DNA from: Salinibacterium sp. UTAS2018
Lineage (GTDB): Bacteria; Actinomycetota; Actinomycetes; Actinomycetales; Microbacteriaceae
Reading direction: 5' to 3'
DNA: 64,000 nt
NCBI RefSeq assembly: GCF_004118935.1
Contig: NZ_CP035375.1
Coordinates: 2,728,001 to 2,792,000, forward strand
In this document: positions 15,221 to 24,489 of the stretch, one piece after another
Layout of the letters: each line of letters begins with the position of its first letter
Position numbering within the stretch: position 1 is the first letter of the stretch
Program-made: the position numbers and the translations under genes
The notes under the pieces: generated by a model
What the model was told of the DNA's origin: nothing
Database searches by the model: none
The model's input: the letters and a program-made list of their open reading frames with translations, nothing else

Positions 15221-16657
15221 ATGACCGAACACAAACTCGCCGTCATTGTTCTCGCCGCTGGCCAAGGCACTCGCATGAAGTCTGCCAAGCCCAAGGTGTT
15301 GCACCGCCTTGCCGGCCGCGAGCTTATCGGCCACGTTGTCGCCTCGGCGCGCGAGCTGAACCCGGATCACGTGATCGCGGTGGTTCGTCACCAGCGTGAT
15401 GAGGTGGTGGCGACGCTCACCGAGCTCATGCCCGACATCCTGATCGTTGATCAAGACGATGTCGCCGGCACTGGTCGCGCTGTTGAGGTCGCGGTCGATT
15501 CTTTGCCTGCCGACTTCGACGGGGATGTCGTTGTCGTCAGCGGTGACGTCCCGCTTCTCGACTCGGCCACCCTCGCGGCATTGCTCGAGCAGCACCGCGC
15601 GCAGTCGGCCGCAGCTACCGTGCTGTCAGCGATTCTTGATGACGCCACCGGCTATGGCCGCGTCGTGCGTGATGCTCACGGCGGCCTCGATCGCATTGTG
15701 GAGCAGAAAGATGCGAACTCTGACGAGCTTTCGATCACTGAGATCAACTCGGGCACGTATGCGTTCCAGGTTGGTCCGCTGCGCGAGCAACTCGTGCGCA
15801 TCACGACGGATAACGCTCAGTCCGAGAAATACATCACGGATGTCGTTGGCCTGCTTCGCGGAGTCGGCGCTACCGTGGCTGCGATGCCCGTTACCGCCGG
15901 TTGGATGGTCGCGGGAGTCAACGACCGCGTGCAGTTGGCCGAAGCAGCTCGCCGCATGAACGAGCTCATCGTGCAAAAGTGGCAGCGCGCGGGAGTCACC
16001 ATCGAAGACCCCGCCACCACGTGGATCGACGCCGACGTCACACTGAACGCGGACGTCGAAATCCTGCCCGGTACTCAGCTGAAGGGCGCCACGCTCGTGC
16101 AGTCGGGCGCCATCATTGGCCCAGACACCACTCTGGTCGACTGTGAAGTTGGCGAGAATGCGGTTGTGAAGCGCACGGATGCCACGCTTAGCGTGATCGG
16201 TGCCAACGCGTCTGTCGGCCCGTTCGCGTACCTTCGCCCCAATACAAAACTCGGCGTCAACGGCAAGATCGGCACCTTCGTGGAGACCAAAAACTCCACC
16301 ATCGGCGAGGGCAGCAAGGTTCCGCACCTCAGCTACATCGGCGACACCGAAGTGGGCGAACAGTCCAATGTGGGTGCCGGCACCATCACCGCGAATTACG
16401 ACGGAGTGAACAAGAACCGAACGGTGGTGGGCGCCCACGTGCGCACCGGGTCGCACAACGTCTTCGTCGCTCCGGTTAGGATTGGTGACGGAGCGTACAC
16501 CGGAGCCGGCTCGGTCATCCGAAAAGATGTACCGGCAGGCTCCTTGGGCATCACCGTCGCTCCGCAGCGCAATATCAGTGGCTGGGTTGAAACCAATCGC
16601 GCGGGCACTGCAGCGGCTCACGCAGCCGCCGCAGCAACCGACGAAAACAACGCCTGA
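15221..16657 (+). CDS. glmU: Bifunctional UDP-N-acetylglucosamine pyrophosphorylase / glucosamine-1-phosphate N-acetyltransferase
   Basis: Makes UDP-GlcNAc for peptidoglycan in two steps; 478 residues from ATG 15221. The N-terminal nucleotidyltransferase has VIVLAAGQGTRMKSAKPKVLH. The C-terminal left-handed beta-helix has GTFVETKNSTIG, SYIGDTEVGEQSNVGAGT and ANYDGVNK, with the catalytic His in KVPHLSYIGD. CAGAAT lies six bases before the ATG, suggesting a leaderless start; a longer frame from 15014 crosses the lipoprotein gene and is rejected. It is followed closely by prs, a common actinobacterial pair. Confidence 0.96.
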   Translation: MTEHKLAVIVLAAGQGTRMKSAKPKVLHRLAGRELIGHVVASARELNPDHVIAVVRHQRDEVVATLTELMPDILIVDQDDVAGTGRAVEVAVDSLPADFDGDVVVVSGDVPLLDSATLAALLEQHRAQSAAATVLSAILDDATGYGRVVRDAHGGLDRIVEQKDANSDELSITEINSGTYAFQVGPLREQLVRITTDNAQSEKYITDVVGLLRGVGATVAAMPVTAGWMVAGVNDRVQLAEAARRMNELIVQKWQRAGVTIEDPATTWIDADVTLNADVEILPGTQLKGATLVQSGAIIGPDTTLVDCEVGENAVVKRTDATLSVIGANASVGPFAYLRPNTKLGVNGKIGTFVETKNSTIGEGSKVPHLSYIGDTEVGEQSNVGAGTITANYDGVNKNRTVVGAHVRTGSHNVFVAPVRIGDGAYTGAGSVIRKDVPAGSLGITVAPQRNISGWVETNRAGTAAAHAAAAATDENNA

Positions 16658-16698
16658 CCGAAGTACGCCGTAACCGCGGCAGAGAGCGAGTCCCCCCA

Positions 16699-17676
16699 GT
16701 GGCCAGCATCAAGATCTCCGGTCAAAAACGACTCGTGCTTGTTTCCGGGCGCGCACACCCGCAGCTCGCGATCGACATCGCCGCTGAGCTGGGTAGCGAC
16801 CTCGTACCCACTGACGCACGCACCTTTGCCAATGGTGAGATTTATGCTCGCTACGACGAGAGTGTTCGCGGTTGCGACGCCTTCGTCATCCAGTCGCACA
16901 CCGAGCCCATCAATGAATGGCTCATGGAACAGCTGATCATGGTGGATGCCCTCAAGCGAGCCTCTGCCAAGCGCATCACCGTTGTCTCGCCCTTCTACCC
17001 GTACGCCCGTCAAGACAAGAAGGGCCGTGGCCGCGAGCCGATCAGCGCCCGTCTCATCGCTGATCTCTACAAGGCTGCTGGCGCCGACCGCATCATGAGC
17101 GTCGACCTGCACGCTGCCCAGATTCAAGGCTTCTTCGACGGCCCCGTTGACCACCTCTTCGCCATGCCCGTGCTCCTCGAGCATTTCCAGAAGCAGCTCG
17201 ACCCTTCCACCCTGACGGTCGTGAGCCCCGACATGGGCCGCGTTCGCGTCGCCGACATCTGGAGCGACAAGCTCGGTGCTCCGCTGGCCATCATCCACAA
17301 GCGCCGCGACCCGCTGGTCCCCAACCAGGTTACGGTTCACGACATCGTCGGTGACGTCGATGGCCGCGTCTGCCTGCTCGTTGACGACATGATCGACACC
17401 GGTGGAACAATCGTCAAGGCTGCAGAGGCGCTCAAGAAAGCTGGCGCCCTCAAGGTCGTTGTAGCGGCAACTCACGCCATCTTCTCTGACCCGGCTCCGA
17501 CAATCTTGCAGAGCGACTTCATCGACTCTGTCGTTGTCACCGACACCCTGCCCGTGCCGGAACACAAGCGGTTCCCCACCCTCACCATTTTGCCGATCGC
17601 TCCGCTGCTGGCTCGCGCCATCCACGAAGTATTCGACGACGGATCGGTGACCTCGATGTTCGACGGTGCCGCCTAA
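16699..17676 (+). CDS. prs: Ribose-phosphate pyrophosphokinase
   Basis: PRPP synthetase, 325 residues, making phosphoribosyl pyrophosphate from ribose 5-phosphate and ATP for nucleotide, His and Trp synthesis. Motifs seen: FANGEIYARYDESVRG, SVDLHAAQIQGFFDGPVDHL (ATP/Mg site) and the PRPP loop LLVDDMIDTGGTI. It starts at GTG 16699, 41 bases after glmU, with GAGAGCGAG upstream. Class I type by length and motifs. Confidence 0.96.
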   Translation: MASIKISGQKRLVLVSGRAHPQLAIDIAAELGSDLVPTDARTFANGEIYARYDESVRGCDAFVIQSHTEPINEWLMEQLIMVDALKRASAKRITVVSPFYPYARQDKKGRGREPISARLIADLYKAAGADRIMSVDLHAAQIQGFFDGPVDHLFAMPVLLEHFQKQLDPSTLTVVSPDMGRVRVADIWSDKLGAPLAIIHKRRDPLVPNQVTVHDIVGDVDGRVCLLVDDMIDTGGTIVKAAEALKKAGALKVVVAATHAIFSDPAPTILQSDFIDSVVVTDTLPVPEHKRFPTLTILPIAPLLARAIHEVFDDGSVTSMFDGAA

Positions 17677-17729
17677 ATTTCTCGACGTTTTTAGTGCCCC
17701 AGATGTAATCGGTTGCACTGTTGGCGGCA

Positions 17730-17735
17730 TACAGT
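17730..17735 (+). promoter_or_regulatory. -10 box of the acyl-CoA synthetase gene
   Basis: TACAGT lies exactly six bases before the ATG at 17742. Confidence 0.5.
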
Positions 17736-17741
17736 TAAGTC

Positions 17742-19445
17742 ATGACTGCGTTGTCCGATCGACCCTGGTTCTCTAGCTACGCCGAGGGCGTTGCCCACGA
17801 AATTACATTGCCCGAAGGGTCGCTGTACGATCTCGTGGCGGCGACCATTGCGGAGTATCCGCGTGCTGTCGCGCTCGAATTCTTCGGCAACGAAACCACG
17901 TACGCCGAACTCGGCGAGCAGATCGACCGGGCGGCTGAAGGGCTGCGTTTGCTGGGCGTTCAAAAGGGCGACACTGTCGCTCTCGTTCTGCCGAACTGCC
18001 CCCAGCACATCGTCGCTTTCTACGCCGTGTTGCGTGTCGGCGGCGTCGTCGTCGAGCACAATCCGCTGTACACGCCGCGCGAGTTGCGCCACCAATTTGA
18101 AGACCATGGCGCCCGCGTTGTTATCGCGTGGAACAACGTCGTTAACACTCTGCAGGAGATGCCGGTGGATGCCGCGGCCGAAACGATCATCTCGGTCGAT
18201 GTCACACGAGCCATGCCGCTGAAGACGCGCACTCTGCTGCGCTTGCCCATCGCGAAGGCGCGGGAATCGCGTGCGGCTCTCACCACGTCAGTGCAGGGCA
18301 CCATCGTGTGGGAAGACCTGCTCAAATCCGAACGAATCGACGAGCGCATCGTGCGCCCCGTCGCGAGCGATCTTGCGCTCATCCAATACACCAGTGGCAC
18401 AACGGGCAGCCCCAAGGGCGCGATGCTCAGCCACCTCAATCTCTCGGCCAACGCGGCTCAAGCACGGGCGTGGGTTCCGGCTGTTCCTCGGGGTAGCGCG
18501 GTCATCTACGCCGTACTGCCGATGTTCCACGCCTATGGCCTTACGCTCTGCCTCACGTTTGCGATGAGCATGGGCGCGCGTCTCGTGCTCTTCCCCAAGT
18601 TTGACCCGGAGCTAGTCTTGGCGGTCATCAAGAAGCGACCGGCCACCTTCTTGCCAGCGGTGCCTCCTATCTTCGAAAGACTTACAGCCGCGGCAGATGC
18701 GGCGGGAGTGTCGCTCAAAGGTATTGAGGTCGCGATCTCTGGAGCAATGCCGTTGTCGCCCTCCGTCGTGCAACCGTGGGAGGCACGTACTGGTGGAACC
18801 TTGGTTGAGGGCTATGGCCTCTCTGAAACGAGCCCCCTTCTCATTTGCAATCCGGTGGGCCCCACACGTCGCCCCGGCTCCATCGGGCTGCCGCTACCGA
18901 GCACCGAGATTCGGGTCGTGGACCCGGAGAATCCTACGGTCGACCGAGCACCGGGCGAGGAGGGCGAGTTGCTGGCCCGTGGCCCGCAGGTGTTCTCCGG
19001 CTATTGGGATAAGCCAGAAGAGACAGCCGTGGTCTTCGTGAAGGCGACTGACTCAGGCTCAGACTGGTTCCGCACCGGCGACATCGTCACGGTCGATCCG
19101 AGCGGGTTCGTCCGGATTGTCGACCGCATCAAAGAGCTCATCATCACGGGGGGTTTCAACGTGGCGCCGAGCGAGGTCGAGGAGGCCCTTCGGCAGCAGC
19201 ACGGCATCGCCGATGCCGCCGTTGTCGGTCTGCCGAGCGAACACAGTGGCGAAGATGTCGTCGCCGCGGTCGTGCTGGCGCCGGGAGCATCGCTCGACGA
19301 GAGTGCCGTGCGCGAGGCGTTGCGGCAGAACCTCGCGGCGTACAAAGTTCCTAAGCGAATCGAAATCGTGGATGAACTGCCGCGATCCCTCATCGGCAAG
19401 ATTCTGCGTCGTGAAGTGCGAGAGCAGCTGCTCGCGAACGACTAG
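17742..19445 (+). CDS. Long-chain acyl-CoA synthetase
   Basis: AMP-forming ligase of 567 residues activating fatty acids with CoA. The P-loop-like motif YTSGTTGSPKGAMLSH (about residues 214-229), the motif VEGYGLSETSPL and the adenylate-binding TGDIVTVDPSGFVRIVDRIKELI are in the usual order, with the C-terminal catalytic Lys in RSLIGKILRRE. Membrane association is peripheral in this family. Chain length cannot be read. The gene is its own unit with a six-base-spaced -10 box. It shares the CTAG stop tetranucleotide with the convergent gene at 19442. Confidence 0.9.
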   Translation: MTALSDRPWFSSYAEGVAHEITLPEGSLYDLVAATIAEYPRAVALEFFGNETTYAELGEQIDRAAEGLRLLGVQKGDTVALVLPNCPQHIVAFYAVLRVGGVVVEHNPLYTPRELRHQFEDHGARVVIAWNNVVNTLQEMPVDAAAETIISVDVTRAMPLKTRTLLRLPIAKARESRAALTTSVQGTIVWEDLLKSERIDERIVRPVASDLALIQYTSGTTGSPKGAMLSHLNLSANAAQARAWVPAVPRGSAVIYAVLPMFHAYGLTLCLTFAMSMGARLVLFPKFDPELVLAVIKKRPATFLPAVPPIFERLTAAADAAGVSLKGIEVAISGAMPLSPSVVQPWEARTGGTLVEGYGLSETSPLLICNPVGPTRRPGSIGLPLPSTEIRVVDPENPTVDRAPGEEGELLARGPQVFSGYWDKPEETAVVFVKATDSGSDWFRTGDIVTVDPSGFVRIVDRIKELIITGGFNVAPSEVEEALRQQHGIADAAVVGLPSEHSGEDVVAAVVLAPGASLDESAVREALRQNLAAYKVPKRIEIVDELPRSLIGKILRREVREQLLAND

Positions 19446-19819
19446 GTGTTGTCTGCCGGGCTCGTCGGAAGTACGGCGGGGCCGGGGATGAGGCCGAGTG
19501 AACGCAAGAGAGTTTCGCTACCGTTGAACGAGATCGCGTAACACTTCCAACCGGGATCGCCGTCGCCCGTGAGCGCGAAACGAACGTCGTAGGACACGGC
19601 CTGGGGCGCAAGGTATTCGGTGTAGATAGCGCACGTTCGATGCGCAGTGTTGTTTGCGGTGCCTGCTGCGGAAACGATGCCGGGAACAACGAGGCCGATG
19701 AGGCCAAGAACAACAACGACCCGCATCACGGACTTGAAGGCGCGTGATCGTAGCGGGCGTTCTCCGTGGGGTACGTAGCCGTCGAGTTCGGGGTTTTCGT
19801 CAGACAAGCTCATGGTCAT
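19442..19819 (-). CDS. Hypothetical membrane-anchored protein
   Basis: A 125-residue protein with one membrane helix near residues 32-52 (VMRVVVVLGLIGLVVPGIVSAA) and an extracytoplasmic C-terminal domain with two cysteines (HRTCAIY and WKCYAI) that may form a disulfide. Two adjacent ATG codons (complement of 19817-19819 and 19811-19813) are possible starts. I do not recognise a family. It shares its stop CTAG with the convergent acyl-CoA synthetase gene. Confidence 0.68.
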   Translation of the reverse strand: MTMSLSDENPELDGYVPHGERPLRSRAFKSVMRVVVVLGLIGLVVPGIVSAAGTANNTAHRTCAIYTEYLAPQAVSYDVRFALTGDGDPGWKCYAISFNGSETLLRSLGLIPGPAVLPTSPADNT

Positions 19820-19873
19820 GCCATTCTGTCACTGACCGCTGAGGATCGCCCCGCGCGGCCGCTCAGAAACGGC

Positions 19874-19903
19874 GATGGCGGCGAACCGAGGTCCGCCGCC
19901 ATC
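19874..19903. terminator. Hairpin between hypothetical gene and gnd
   Basis: GATGGCGGCG (19874-19883) pairs with CGCCGCCATC (19894-19903) around a 10-base loop. TTTGTT follows on the plus strand. On the minus strand it stands 30 bases beyond the gnd stop, so it may end gnd without a T-tract. Confidence 0.65.
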
Positions 19904-19933
19904 TTTGTTAGTGCAGGTAGTGAGTGAACCCGC

Positions 19934-21391
19934 TTAGTGCGAGTCCGTCGCTTCGATTTCGCTACGGTCGCCCGACCACAGTGTGTGGAAGGTGCCATCC
20001 ATGTCGACGCGCTTGTAGGTGTGAGCGCCGAAGAAGTCGCGCTGTCCCTGAACGAGGGCAGCAGGCAGGCGCGGTGCGCGCAGGCTGTCGTAGTAGGCAA
20101 GCGACGACGAGAATGCGGGGGTCGGGATGCCGGCGGCGGCAGCGCCACCCACCACACGGCGCCAGGAATCCTGCGTGCCTGCCATCGCGTCGGTGAAGTA
20201 CGGCGCCGTGACGAGAGCCACGAGACCGGGGTTCTCGGCGTAGGCCTCGGTGATGCGGTTCAAGAAGCGCGCACGGATGATGCAACCACCGCGCCAGATC
20301 TTGGCGATCTCGCCCTTCTTGATGTCCCAGTTGTACTCTTCAGCGCCGGCGACGATCGCGTCGAAGCCCTGGCTGTACGCGATGATCTTCGAGGCGTAGA
20401 GAGCCTGGCGAACATCCTCAATGAAAGCTGCTTTTTCTTCGATGGCGGGCACCGAACTCGGGCCGGGCAGCGCTGCGGCTGCCGCACGCTGAGCAGGCTT
20501 CGACGAGACGGCGCGAGCGAACACGGCTTCGGCGATGCCCGAAACGGGTACTCCGAGGTTGAGGGCGGTCTGTACTGTCCACACGCCGGTTCCCTTGGAA
20601 CCAGCCTGGTCGAGAATGATGTCCACGAGGGGCTTGTCGGTCTTGGCGTCGACCTGGCGCAGAACCTCGGCGGTGATCTCGATGAGGTAGCTCTCGAGCT
20701 CGCCCTTGTTCCACTCGGCGAAGATGTCGGCGATCTCGGCCGGGGTCGCGCCGGTGCCCTGGCGGATGAGGTCGTAGGCCTCAGCGATGAGCTGCATGTC
20801 GGCGTATTCGATGCCGTTGTGAATCATCTTGACGAAGTGACCTGCACCGTCGGTGCCCACGTGGGTAACGCAGGGCTCGCCTTCGGCAACAGCGGCGATC
20901 GACTTGAGGATCGGGCCGAGGGTCTCCCACGCTTCAGCGGAACCGCCGGGCATGATCGACGGGCCGAGCAGTGCGCCCTCTTCGCCACCGGAGATTCCCG
21001 CACCGACGAAGTTGATGCCGGTTTCGCGCACTGCCTTCTCGCGGCGGATGGTGTCGGTGAAGAGCGCGTTGCCGCCGTCGACGATGATGTCACCGGGCTC
21101 GAACGCTTCGGTGAGAGCGTCGATTACGGCATCCGTGCCCTTGCCGGCCTGCACCATGATGATGGCGGTGCGGGGCTTCGACAGCGACGCCGCAAATTCT
21201 TCGTAAGTGGATGCCGGAACGAAGTTTGCTTCGGGGTGCTCAGTGAGCAGGGTCTCGGTCTTCGAGTAGGAGCGGTTGTAGATGGCAACGGTGTTGCCCT
21301 CGCGGCTCGCGAGGTTGCGGGCGAGGTTGGAGCCCATAACTGCGAGCCCTACTACGCCAATGTTTGCGGATGCTTGCTCAGCAGCGGTCAT
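19934..21391 (-). CDS. gnd: 6-phosphogluconate dehydrogenase, decarboxylating
   Basis: Oxidative pentose-phosphate enzyme, 485 residues, converting 6-phosphogluconate to ribulose 5-phosphate with NADP. The nucleotide-binding motif is GLAVMGSNLARNLA. The substrate signature includes FVGAGISGGEEGALLGPSIMPGG and HFVKMIHNGIEYADMQ with catalytic Lys and the HNG motif. The C-terminal RGGCIIRARFL and YKRVDMDG are typical. ATG at the complement of 21389-21391 has AAGGAG upstream; a longer frame extends beyond it and is less likely. The gluconate cluster 1.1 kb away supplies its substrate. Confidence 0.96.
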   Translation of the reverse strand: MTAAEQASANIGVVGLAVMGSNLARNLASREGNTVAIYNRSYSKTETLLTEHPEANFVPASTYEEFAASLSKPRTAIIMVQAGKGTDAVIDALTEAFEPGDIIVDGGNALFTDTIRREKAVRETGINFVGAGISGGEEGALLGPSIMPGGSAEAWETLGPILKSIAAVAEGEPCVTHVGTDGAGHFVKMIHNGIEYADMQLIAEAYDLIRQGTGATPAEIADIFAEWNKGELESYLIEITAEVLRQVDAKTDKPLVDIILDQAGSKGTGVWTVQTALNLGVPVSGIAEAVFARAVSSKPAQRAAAAALPGPSSVPAIEEKAAFIEDVRQALYASKIIAYSQGFDAIVAGAEEYNWDIKKGEIAKIWRGGCIIRARFLNRITEAYAENPGLVALVTAPYFTDAMAGTQDSWRRVVGGAAAAGIPTPAFSSSLAYYDSLRAPRLPAALVQGQRDFFGAHTYKRVDMDGTFHTLWSGDRSEIEATDSH

Positions 21392-21554
21392 ATCGTTCAC
21401 TCCTTGACTCTGGGACAAAGTGGCGGGCCGATTCAGCACGGCTGGCTGGCCCAGTGATCAAGCCTAGGGCACACCGCGCAGCAGGCTCGCGGCATCCATT
21501 CAGCCTTCCTCGTCGTCGTCATACTTGCCTTGCGGAAACGCAGGGGGCGAGGAG

Positions 21555-21560
21555 TAGCGT
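21555..21560 (+). promoter_or_regulatory. -10 box of the small ABM gene
   Basis: TAGCGT lies exactly six bases before the ATG at 21567. Confidence 0.5.
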
Positions 21561-21566
21561 GGCACC

Positions 21567-21884
21567 ATGACTCAACCAGTGATCGTTACCGCTATTTTTC
21601 ACATTCGCCCCGACAGCAGGGATGCGGTTGTTGCCGCGCTCCACACCGCGCTTCCTCTTGTGCATGACGAGCCCGGTTGTGAGCTCTACGCCATTCACGA
21701 AGCGGCGGATGGCACTCTAGTCATGATCGAAAAGTGGGAGTCGGAAGCGCTTCTCGACGACCACGGCAGCAGCCCCGCTGTTGCTGCTCTTGTCGGAGAG
21801 ATTGGTCAGTACCTGACCGCTGAAGTCGCTGTCACTCGCATGACCGCGATTCCTATTGGGACGTCGGGCAAAGGCGCGCTCTAA
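21567..21884 (+). CDS. Antibiotic biosynthesis monooxygenase-like (ABM) domain protein
   Basis: A 105-residue dimeric alpha-beta barrel protein of the ABM superfamily. Typical pieces are VTAIFHIRPDSRDAVVAAL, the motif EPGCELYAIHEA and IEKWESEALLDDH. Despite the name, many are quinol monooxygenases (YgiN-like) or heme-degrading proteins; heme ligands cannot be assigned here. It is leaderless by its promoter spacing and convergent with the flavin-binding protein gene. A second ABM protein lies at 46.8-47.1 kb. Confidence 0.82.
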   Translation: MTQPVIVTAIFHIRPDSRDAVVAALHTALPLVHDEPGCELYAIHEAADGTLVMIEKWESEALLDDHGSSPAVAALVGEIGQYLTAEVAVTRMTAIPIGTSGKGAL

Positions 21885-21888
21885 GCCG

Positions 21889-22314
21889 CTAGTAGCGCTC
21901 GGGCTCCGGCCCGAGCGTGAAGCGTCGCCCAGAAACTTCCGTTGGCGTGATCTCTACCCAGACGTATTTAAGCGTCGGGATCAGCGGTGTCAGCGGTAGT
22001 TGGTCGGCGTCGTAAATCTCATCTTGAGATTCGACGATGCGCGCCGTTCCCTTGGCCACCACGCTCCACGCAGTGTGCGGGCCCACGTAGTCGGTCTCGA
22101 AAGCGACGCGATCATTGATCGTGAGCTTGAGCAGTTTGGTCCCTTGCGCTGTTCGCAACATCAGTCGATTGTCGACGGCGATGAAATTCACCGGGGTTAT
22201 CTCAGGCTCTCCCTGAAAGCTCACAGCGATCCTGCCCAGAGTGGCGGTGCGCAGCAATTCCCAGCAGGTCTCCGGTGTGAGTTGCTCCACCGGATCGTTC
22301 AGGTTCTCGCTCAT
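21889..22314 (-). CDS. Pyridoxamine 5'-phosphate oxidase-like protein
   Basis: A 141-residue split-barrel flavin or F420-binding protein of the PNPOx-like group. The N-terminal LTPETCWELLRTATLGRIAVSF followed by PEITPVNFIAVDNRLMLRTAQGTKLLKL is the usual beginning, with VGPHTAWSVVAKGTARIV as the middle strand. Reaction and substrate are unknown; many actinobacterial members bind FMN or F420. GGAAGGA precedes the ATG. Confidence 0.82.
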   Translation of the reverse strand: MSENLNDPVEQLTPETCWELLRTATLGRIAVSFQGEPEITPVNFIAVDNRLMLRTAQGTKLLKLTINDRVAFETDYVGPHTAWSVVAKGTARIVESQDEIYDADQLPLTPLIPTLKYVWVEITPTEVSGRRFTLGPEPERY

Positions 22315-22440
22315 AGCAATTCCTTCCCTTGCCTCATTCTCCCACCGCCACGCGGAGGAAGCTAGGGGATTCTGCCGGGGAACTCTGCCCGGGGCGGGCG
22401 CGAGAGGAACATCCGCCCATCCTTGTTAGGAGATATTTGC

Positions 22441-22496
22441 TCAGACAGTTTGTAATAAGTCTGTTTTAAGGCACACTGGTCAGATTGATATCAGAC
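22441..22496 (+). promoter_or_regulatory. Candidate operator region of the gluconate operon
   Basis: AT-rich upstream region of gntK with repeated half-sites. TCAGAC (22441-22446) and GTCTGT (22459-22464) form an inverted pair, and GTCAGA (22479-22484) and TCAGAC (22491-22496) form a second group. A FadR-type regulator is encoded at the end of the cluster. Confidence 0.4.
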
Positions 22497-22525
22497 GTAA
22501 CGATGCGTCGAATGTTAGGAAGACC

Positions 22526-23047
22526 GTGGCTTCACAATTTCCACCCCTCATCGTGATGGGTGTCTCTGGATCAGGTAAGTCGACCGTTGGCGCAGCCCTC
22601 GGCGCCGAATTGGGCATGCAGTTCATTGACGGCGACGACCTTCACCCTCGCGCCAACAAAGAGAAGATGGCCGCCGGTCATGCGCTCAACGACGAAGACC
22701 GCGCACCGTGGCTTGAGATCATCGCCGAACGAATCGGCGCCGAACTCGCTGACGGCAACCCCATCATCGTTGCCTGCTCTTCGCTCAAGCGCTCGTACCG
22801 CGATACGCTCGCGGCCCATGCGCCCACGACTGTTTTTGTGCACCTGCGCGGCGAACGCGAAGTCATCGCCGAACGCCAGTCGCACCGCAATCACGAGTAC
22901 ATGCCCAACAGCTTGCTCGATTCCCAGTTCGACACGCTCGAACCCCTTCAGGACGATGAGCGCGGTGTGCTCGTCGACCTCACCCAGACTCCGGACGACA
23001 TTGTCCGGTCCATCAAAAAAGACCTCACCGACGCGTTCGTCGACTGA
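22526..23047 (+). CDS. gntK: Gluconokinase
   Basis: A 173-residue P-loop kinase phosphorylating gluconate to 6-phosphogluconate. Walker A is GVSGSGKSTVG near the N-terminus, the sugar-binding region is FIDGDDLHPRANKEKMAAGHALNDEDRAPWL, and the lid contains CSSLKRSYRD. GTG start at 22526 with TTAGGAAGA upstream. First gene of the gntK-gntP-SDR-dehydrogenase run; its product is the substrate of gnd at 19.9 kb. Confidence 0.94.
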   Translation: MASQFPPLIVMGVSGSGKSTVGAALGAELGMQFIDGDDLHPRANKEKMAAGHALNDEDRAPWLEIIAERIGAELADGNPIIVACSSLKRSYRDTLAAHAPTTVFVHLRGEREVIAERQSHRNHEYMPNSLLDSQFDTLEPLQDDERGVLVDLTQTPDDIVRSIKKDLTDAFVD

Positions 23048-23070
23048 GCTGCACAAAAGAAGTTAGGACA

Positions 23071-24480
23071 ATGATGACCGACCTCCAACTGCTGTGGGAG
23101 TTGCCCACGTGGGGCCTTCTCCTGCTGGCCGCAGGCGCGATTGCGCTGTTGCTGCTGCTGATCATCGTGGGCCGCGTTCACGCGTTCCTCTCTCTGATCA
23201 TCGTCAGCCTCGTGACTGCCGTGGCTGCCGGTATTCCGACGAACCAGATAATCCCGACTCTCACGTCGGGCTTCGGTGGCACTCTCGCGAGCGTTGCGTT
23301 GCTGGTCGGTTTGGGAGCCATGCTCGGGCGGATGCTCGAAATGAGTGGGGGAGCGCAAGTGCTCGCCGATTCGCTCATCGGTCGTTTTGGTGAGAAGCGT
23401 GCACCGTTGGCCCTCGCTGTCGCGTCTCTCATGATGGGTTTCCCCATCTTCTTCGACGCCGGTCTTGTGGTCATGTTGCCGATCATCTTCACCGTGGCTC
23501 GTCGTCTCGGTGGATCGCTGCTCTTCTATGCCTTCCCCTCGGCTGTCGCATTCTCGGTCATGCACATCTTCGTTCCGCCGCACCCCGGCCCCGTCGCCGC
23601 TACCGGTCTTCTCGGTGCCGACGTCGGCCTCGTCCTCATCTTCGGTCTCATCGTTGCCCTGCCCACCTGGTACGTCGTCGGTTACAAGTTCGGTACCTGG
23701 ACCGGTAAGCGCTTTGACATCGCCATCCCCGACATCCTCTTTGGAAGTCAGGATGACGAGAAGGCTGCCCAGTTCAAGTCGAACCCCAAGCTCGGCACGA
23801 TTCTCTTCTTGCTCCTGCTGCCCCTCGTTCTGATCTTCATGAACACCGGCCTCAACGCGCTCGCTACTGCTGGTGTCGTCGACATCGAAAGCCCCGTTGT
23901 TCAGGTTCTTCGCCTGCTCGGTGAAACCCCGATCGCGCTACTTATCACCGTGGTCTTTGCCATGTGGTTGCTCGGCTGGAAGCGCAACAAGGAGCGCACG
24001 CTCATTGAGACGATCGTCGACAGCGCGCTCGGCCCGGTCAGCTCGATCATCCTCATCACAGGTGCCGGTGGAATGTTCGGTGGCGTTCTTCGCGCCAGCG
24101 GAATTGGTGCCAGCATTGCGACCTCGCTCGAGTCGATCGGCATGCCGCTCATCGTGGCGGGTTTTGTGATCGCTGCGATCATCCGTGTTGCTCAGGGTTC
24201 GGCCACGGTGGCACTCACCACGGCGGCAGCGCTCATTCAGCCGGTAGTGATGGCCGATGCCAGCCTCAACCCCGTCGAACTGGCAGCCATCGTGCTCGCG
24301 CTCGCCGCCGGTTCAGTGTTTGCTGGTCACGTCAACGACTCGGGCTTCTGGTTGGTCAGCCGCTTCTTCGGCATGGACACCCAGACCACCCTGCGCACGT
24401 GGACCGTTGGCCAAGCACTCGTCGGTGTCATGGGCTTCGCGATCGCGTTCGTCATTTTCATCGTCGCCGGAATGTTCTAG
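23071..24480 (+). CDS. gntP: Gluconate:H+ symporter
   Basis: GntP-family permease, 469 residues and about 12-14 membrane helices. Conserved segments include TLASVALLVGLGAMLGRMLEMSGG, FFDAGLVVMLPI, HPGPVAATGLLGADVG and GSVFAGHVNDSGFWLVSRFFGM. Imports gluconate or a related sugar acid. It lies 23 bases after gntK with TTAGGA as ribosome site, so the operon assignment is firm. Confidence 0.93.
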   Translation: MMTDLQLLWELPTWGLLLLAAGAIALLLLLIIVGRVHAFLSLIIVSLVTAVAAGIPTNQIIPTLTSGFGGTLASVALLVGLGAMLGRMLEMSGGAQVLADSLIGRFGEKRAPLALAVASLMMGFPIFFDAGLVVMLPIIFTVARRLGGSLLFYAFPSAVAFSVMHIFVPPHPGPVAATGLLGADVGLVLIFGLIVALPTWYVVGYKFGTWTGKRFDIAIPDILFGSQDDEKAAQFKSNPKLGTILFLLLLPLVLIFMNTGLNALATAGVVDIESPVVQVLRLLGETPIALLITVVFAMWLLGWKRNKERTLIETIVDSALGPVSSIILITGAGGMFGGVLRASGIGASIATSLESIGMPLIVAGFVIAAIIRVAQGSATVALTTAAALIQPVVMADASLNPVELAAIVLALAAGSVFAGHVNDSGFWLVSRFFGMDTQTTLRTWTVGQALVGVMGFAIAFVIFIVAGMF

Positions 24481-24489
24481 GAGATAGCT

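Noticed and set aside
19937-21457. Plus-strand open frame of 506 codons opposite gnd
   Set aside because: Complement of a clear 6-phosphogluconate dehydrogenase; rich in Val, Gly, Asp and Arg as expected from a shadow.
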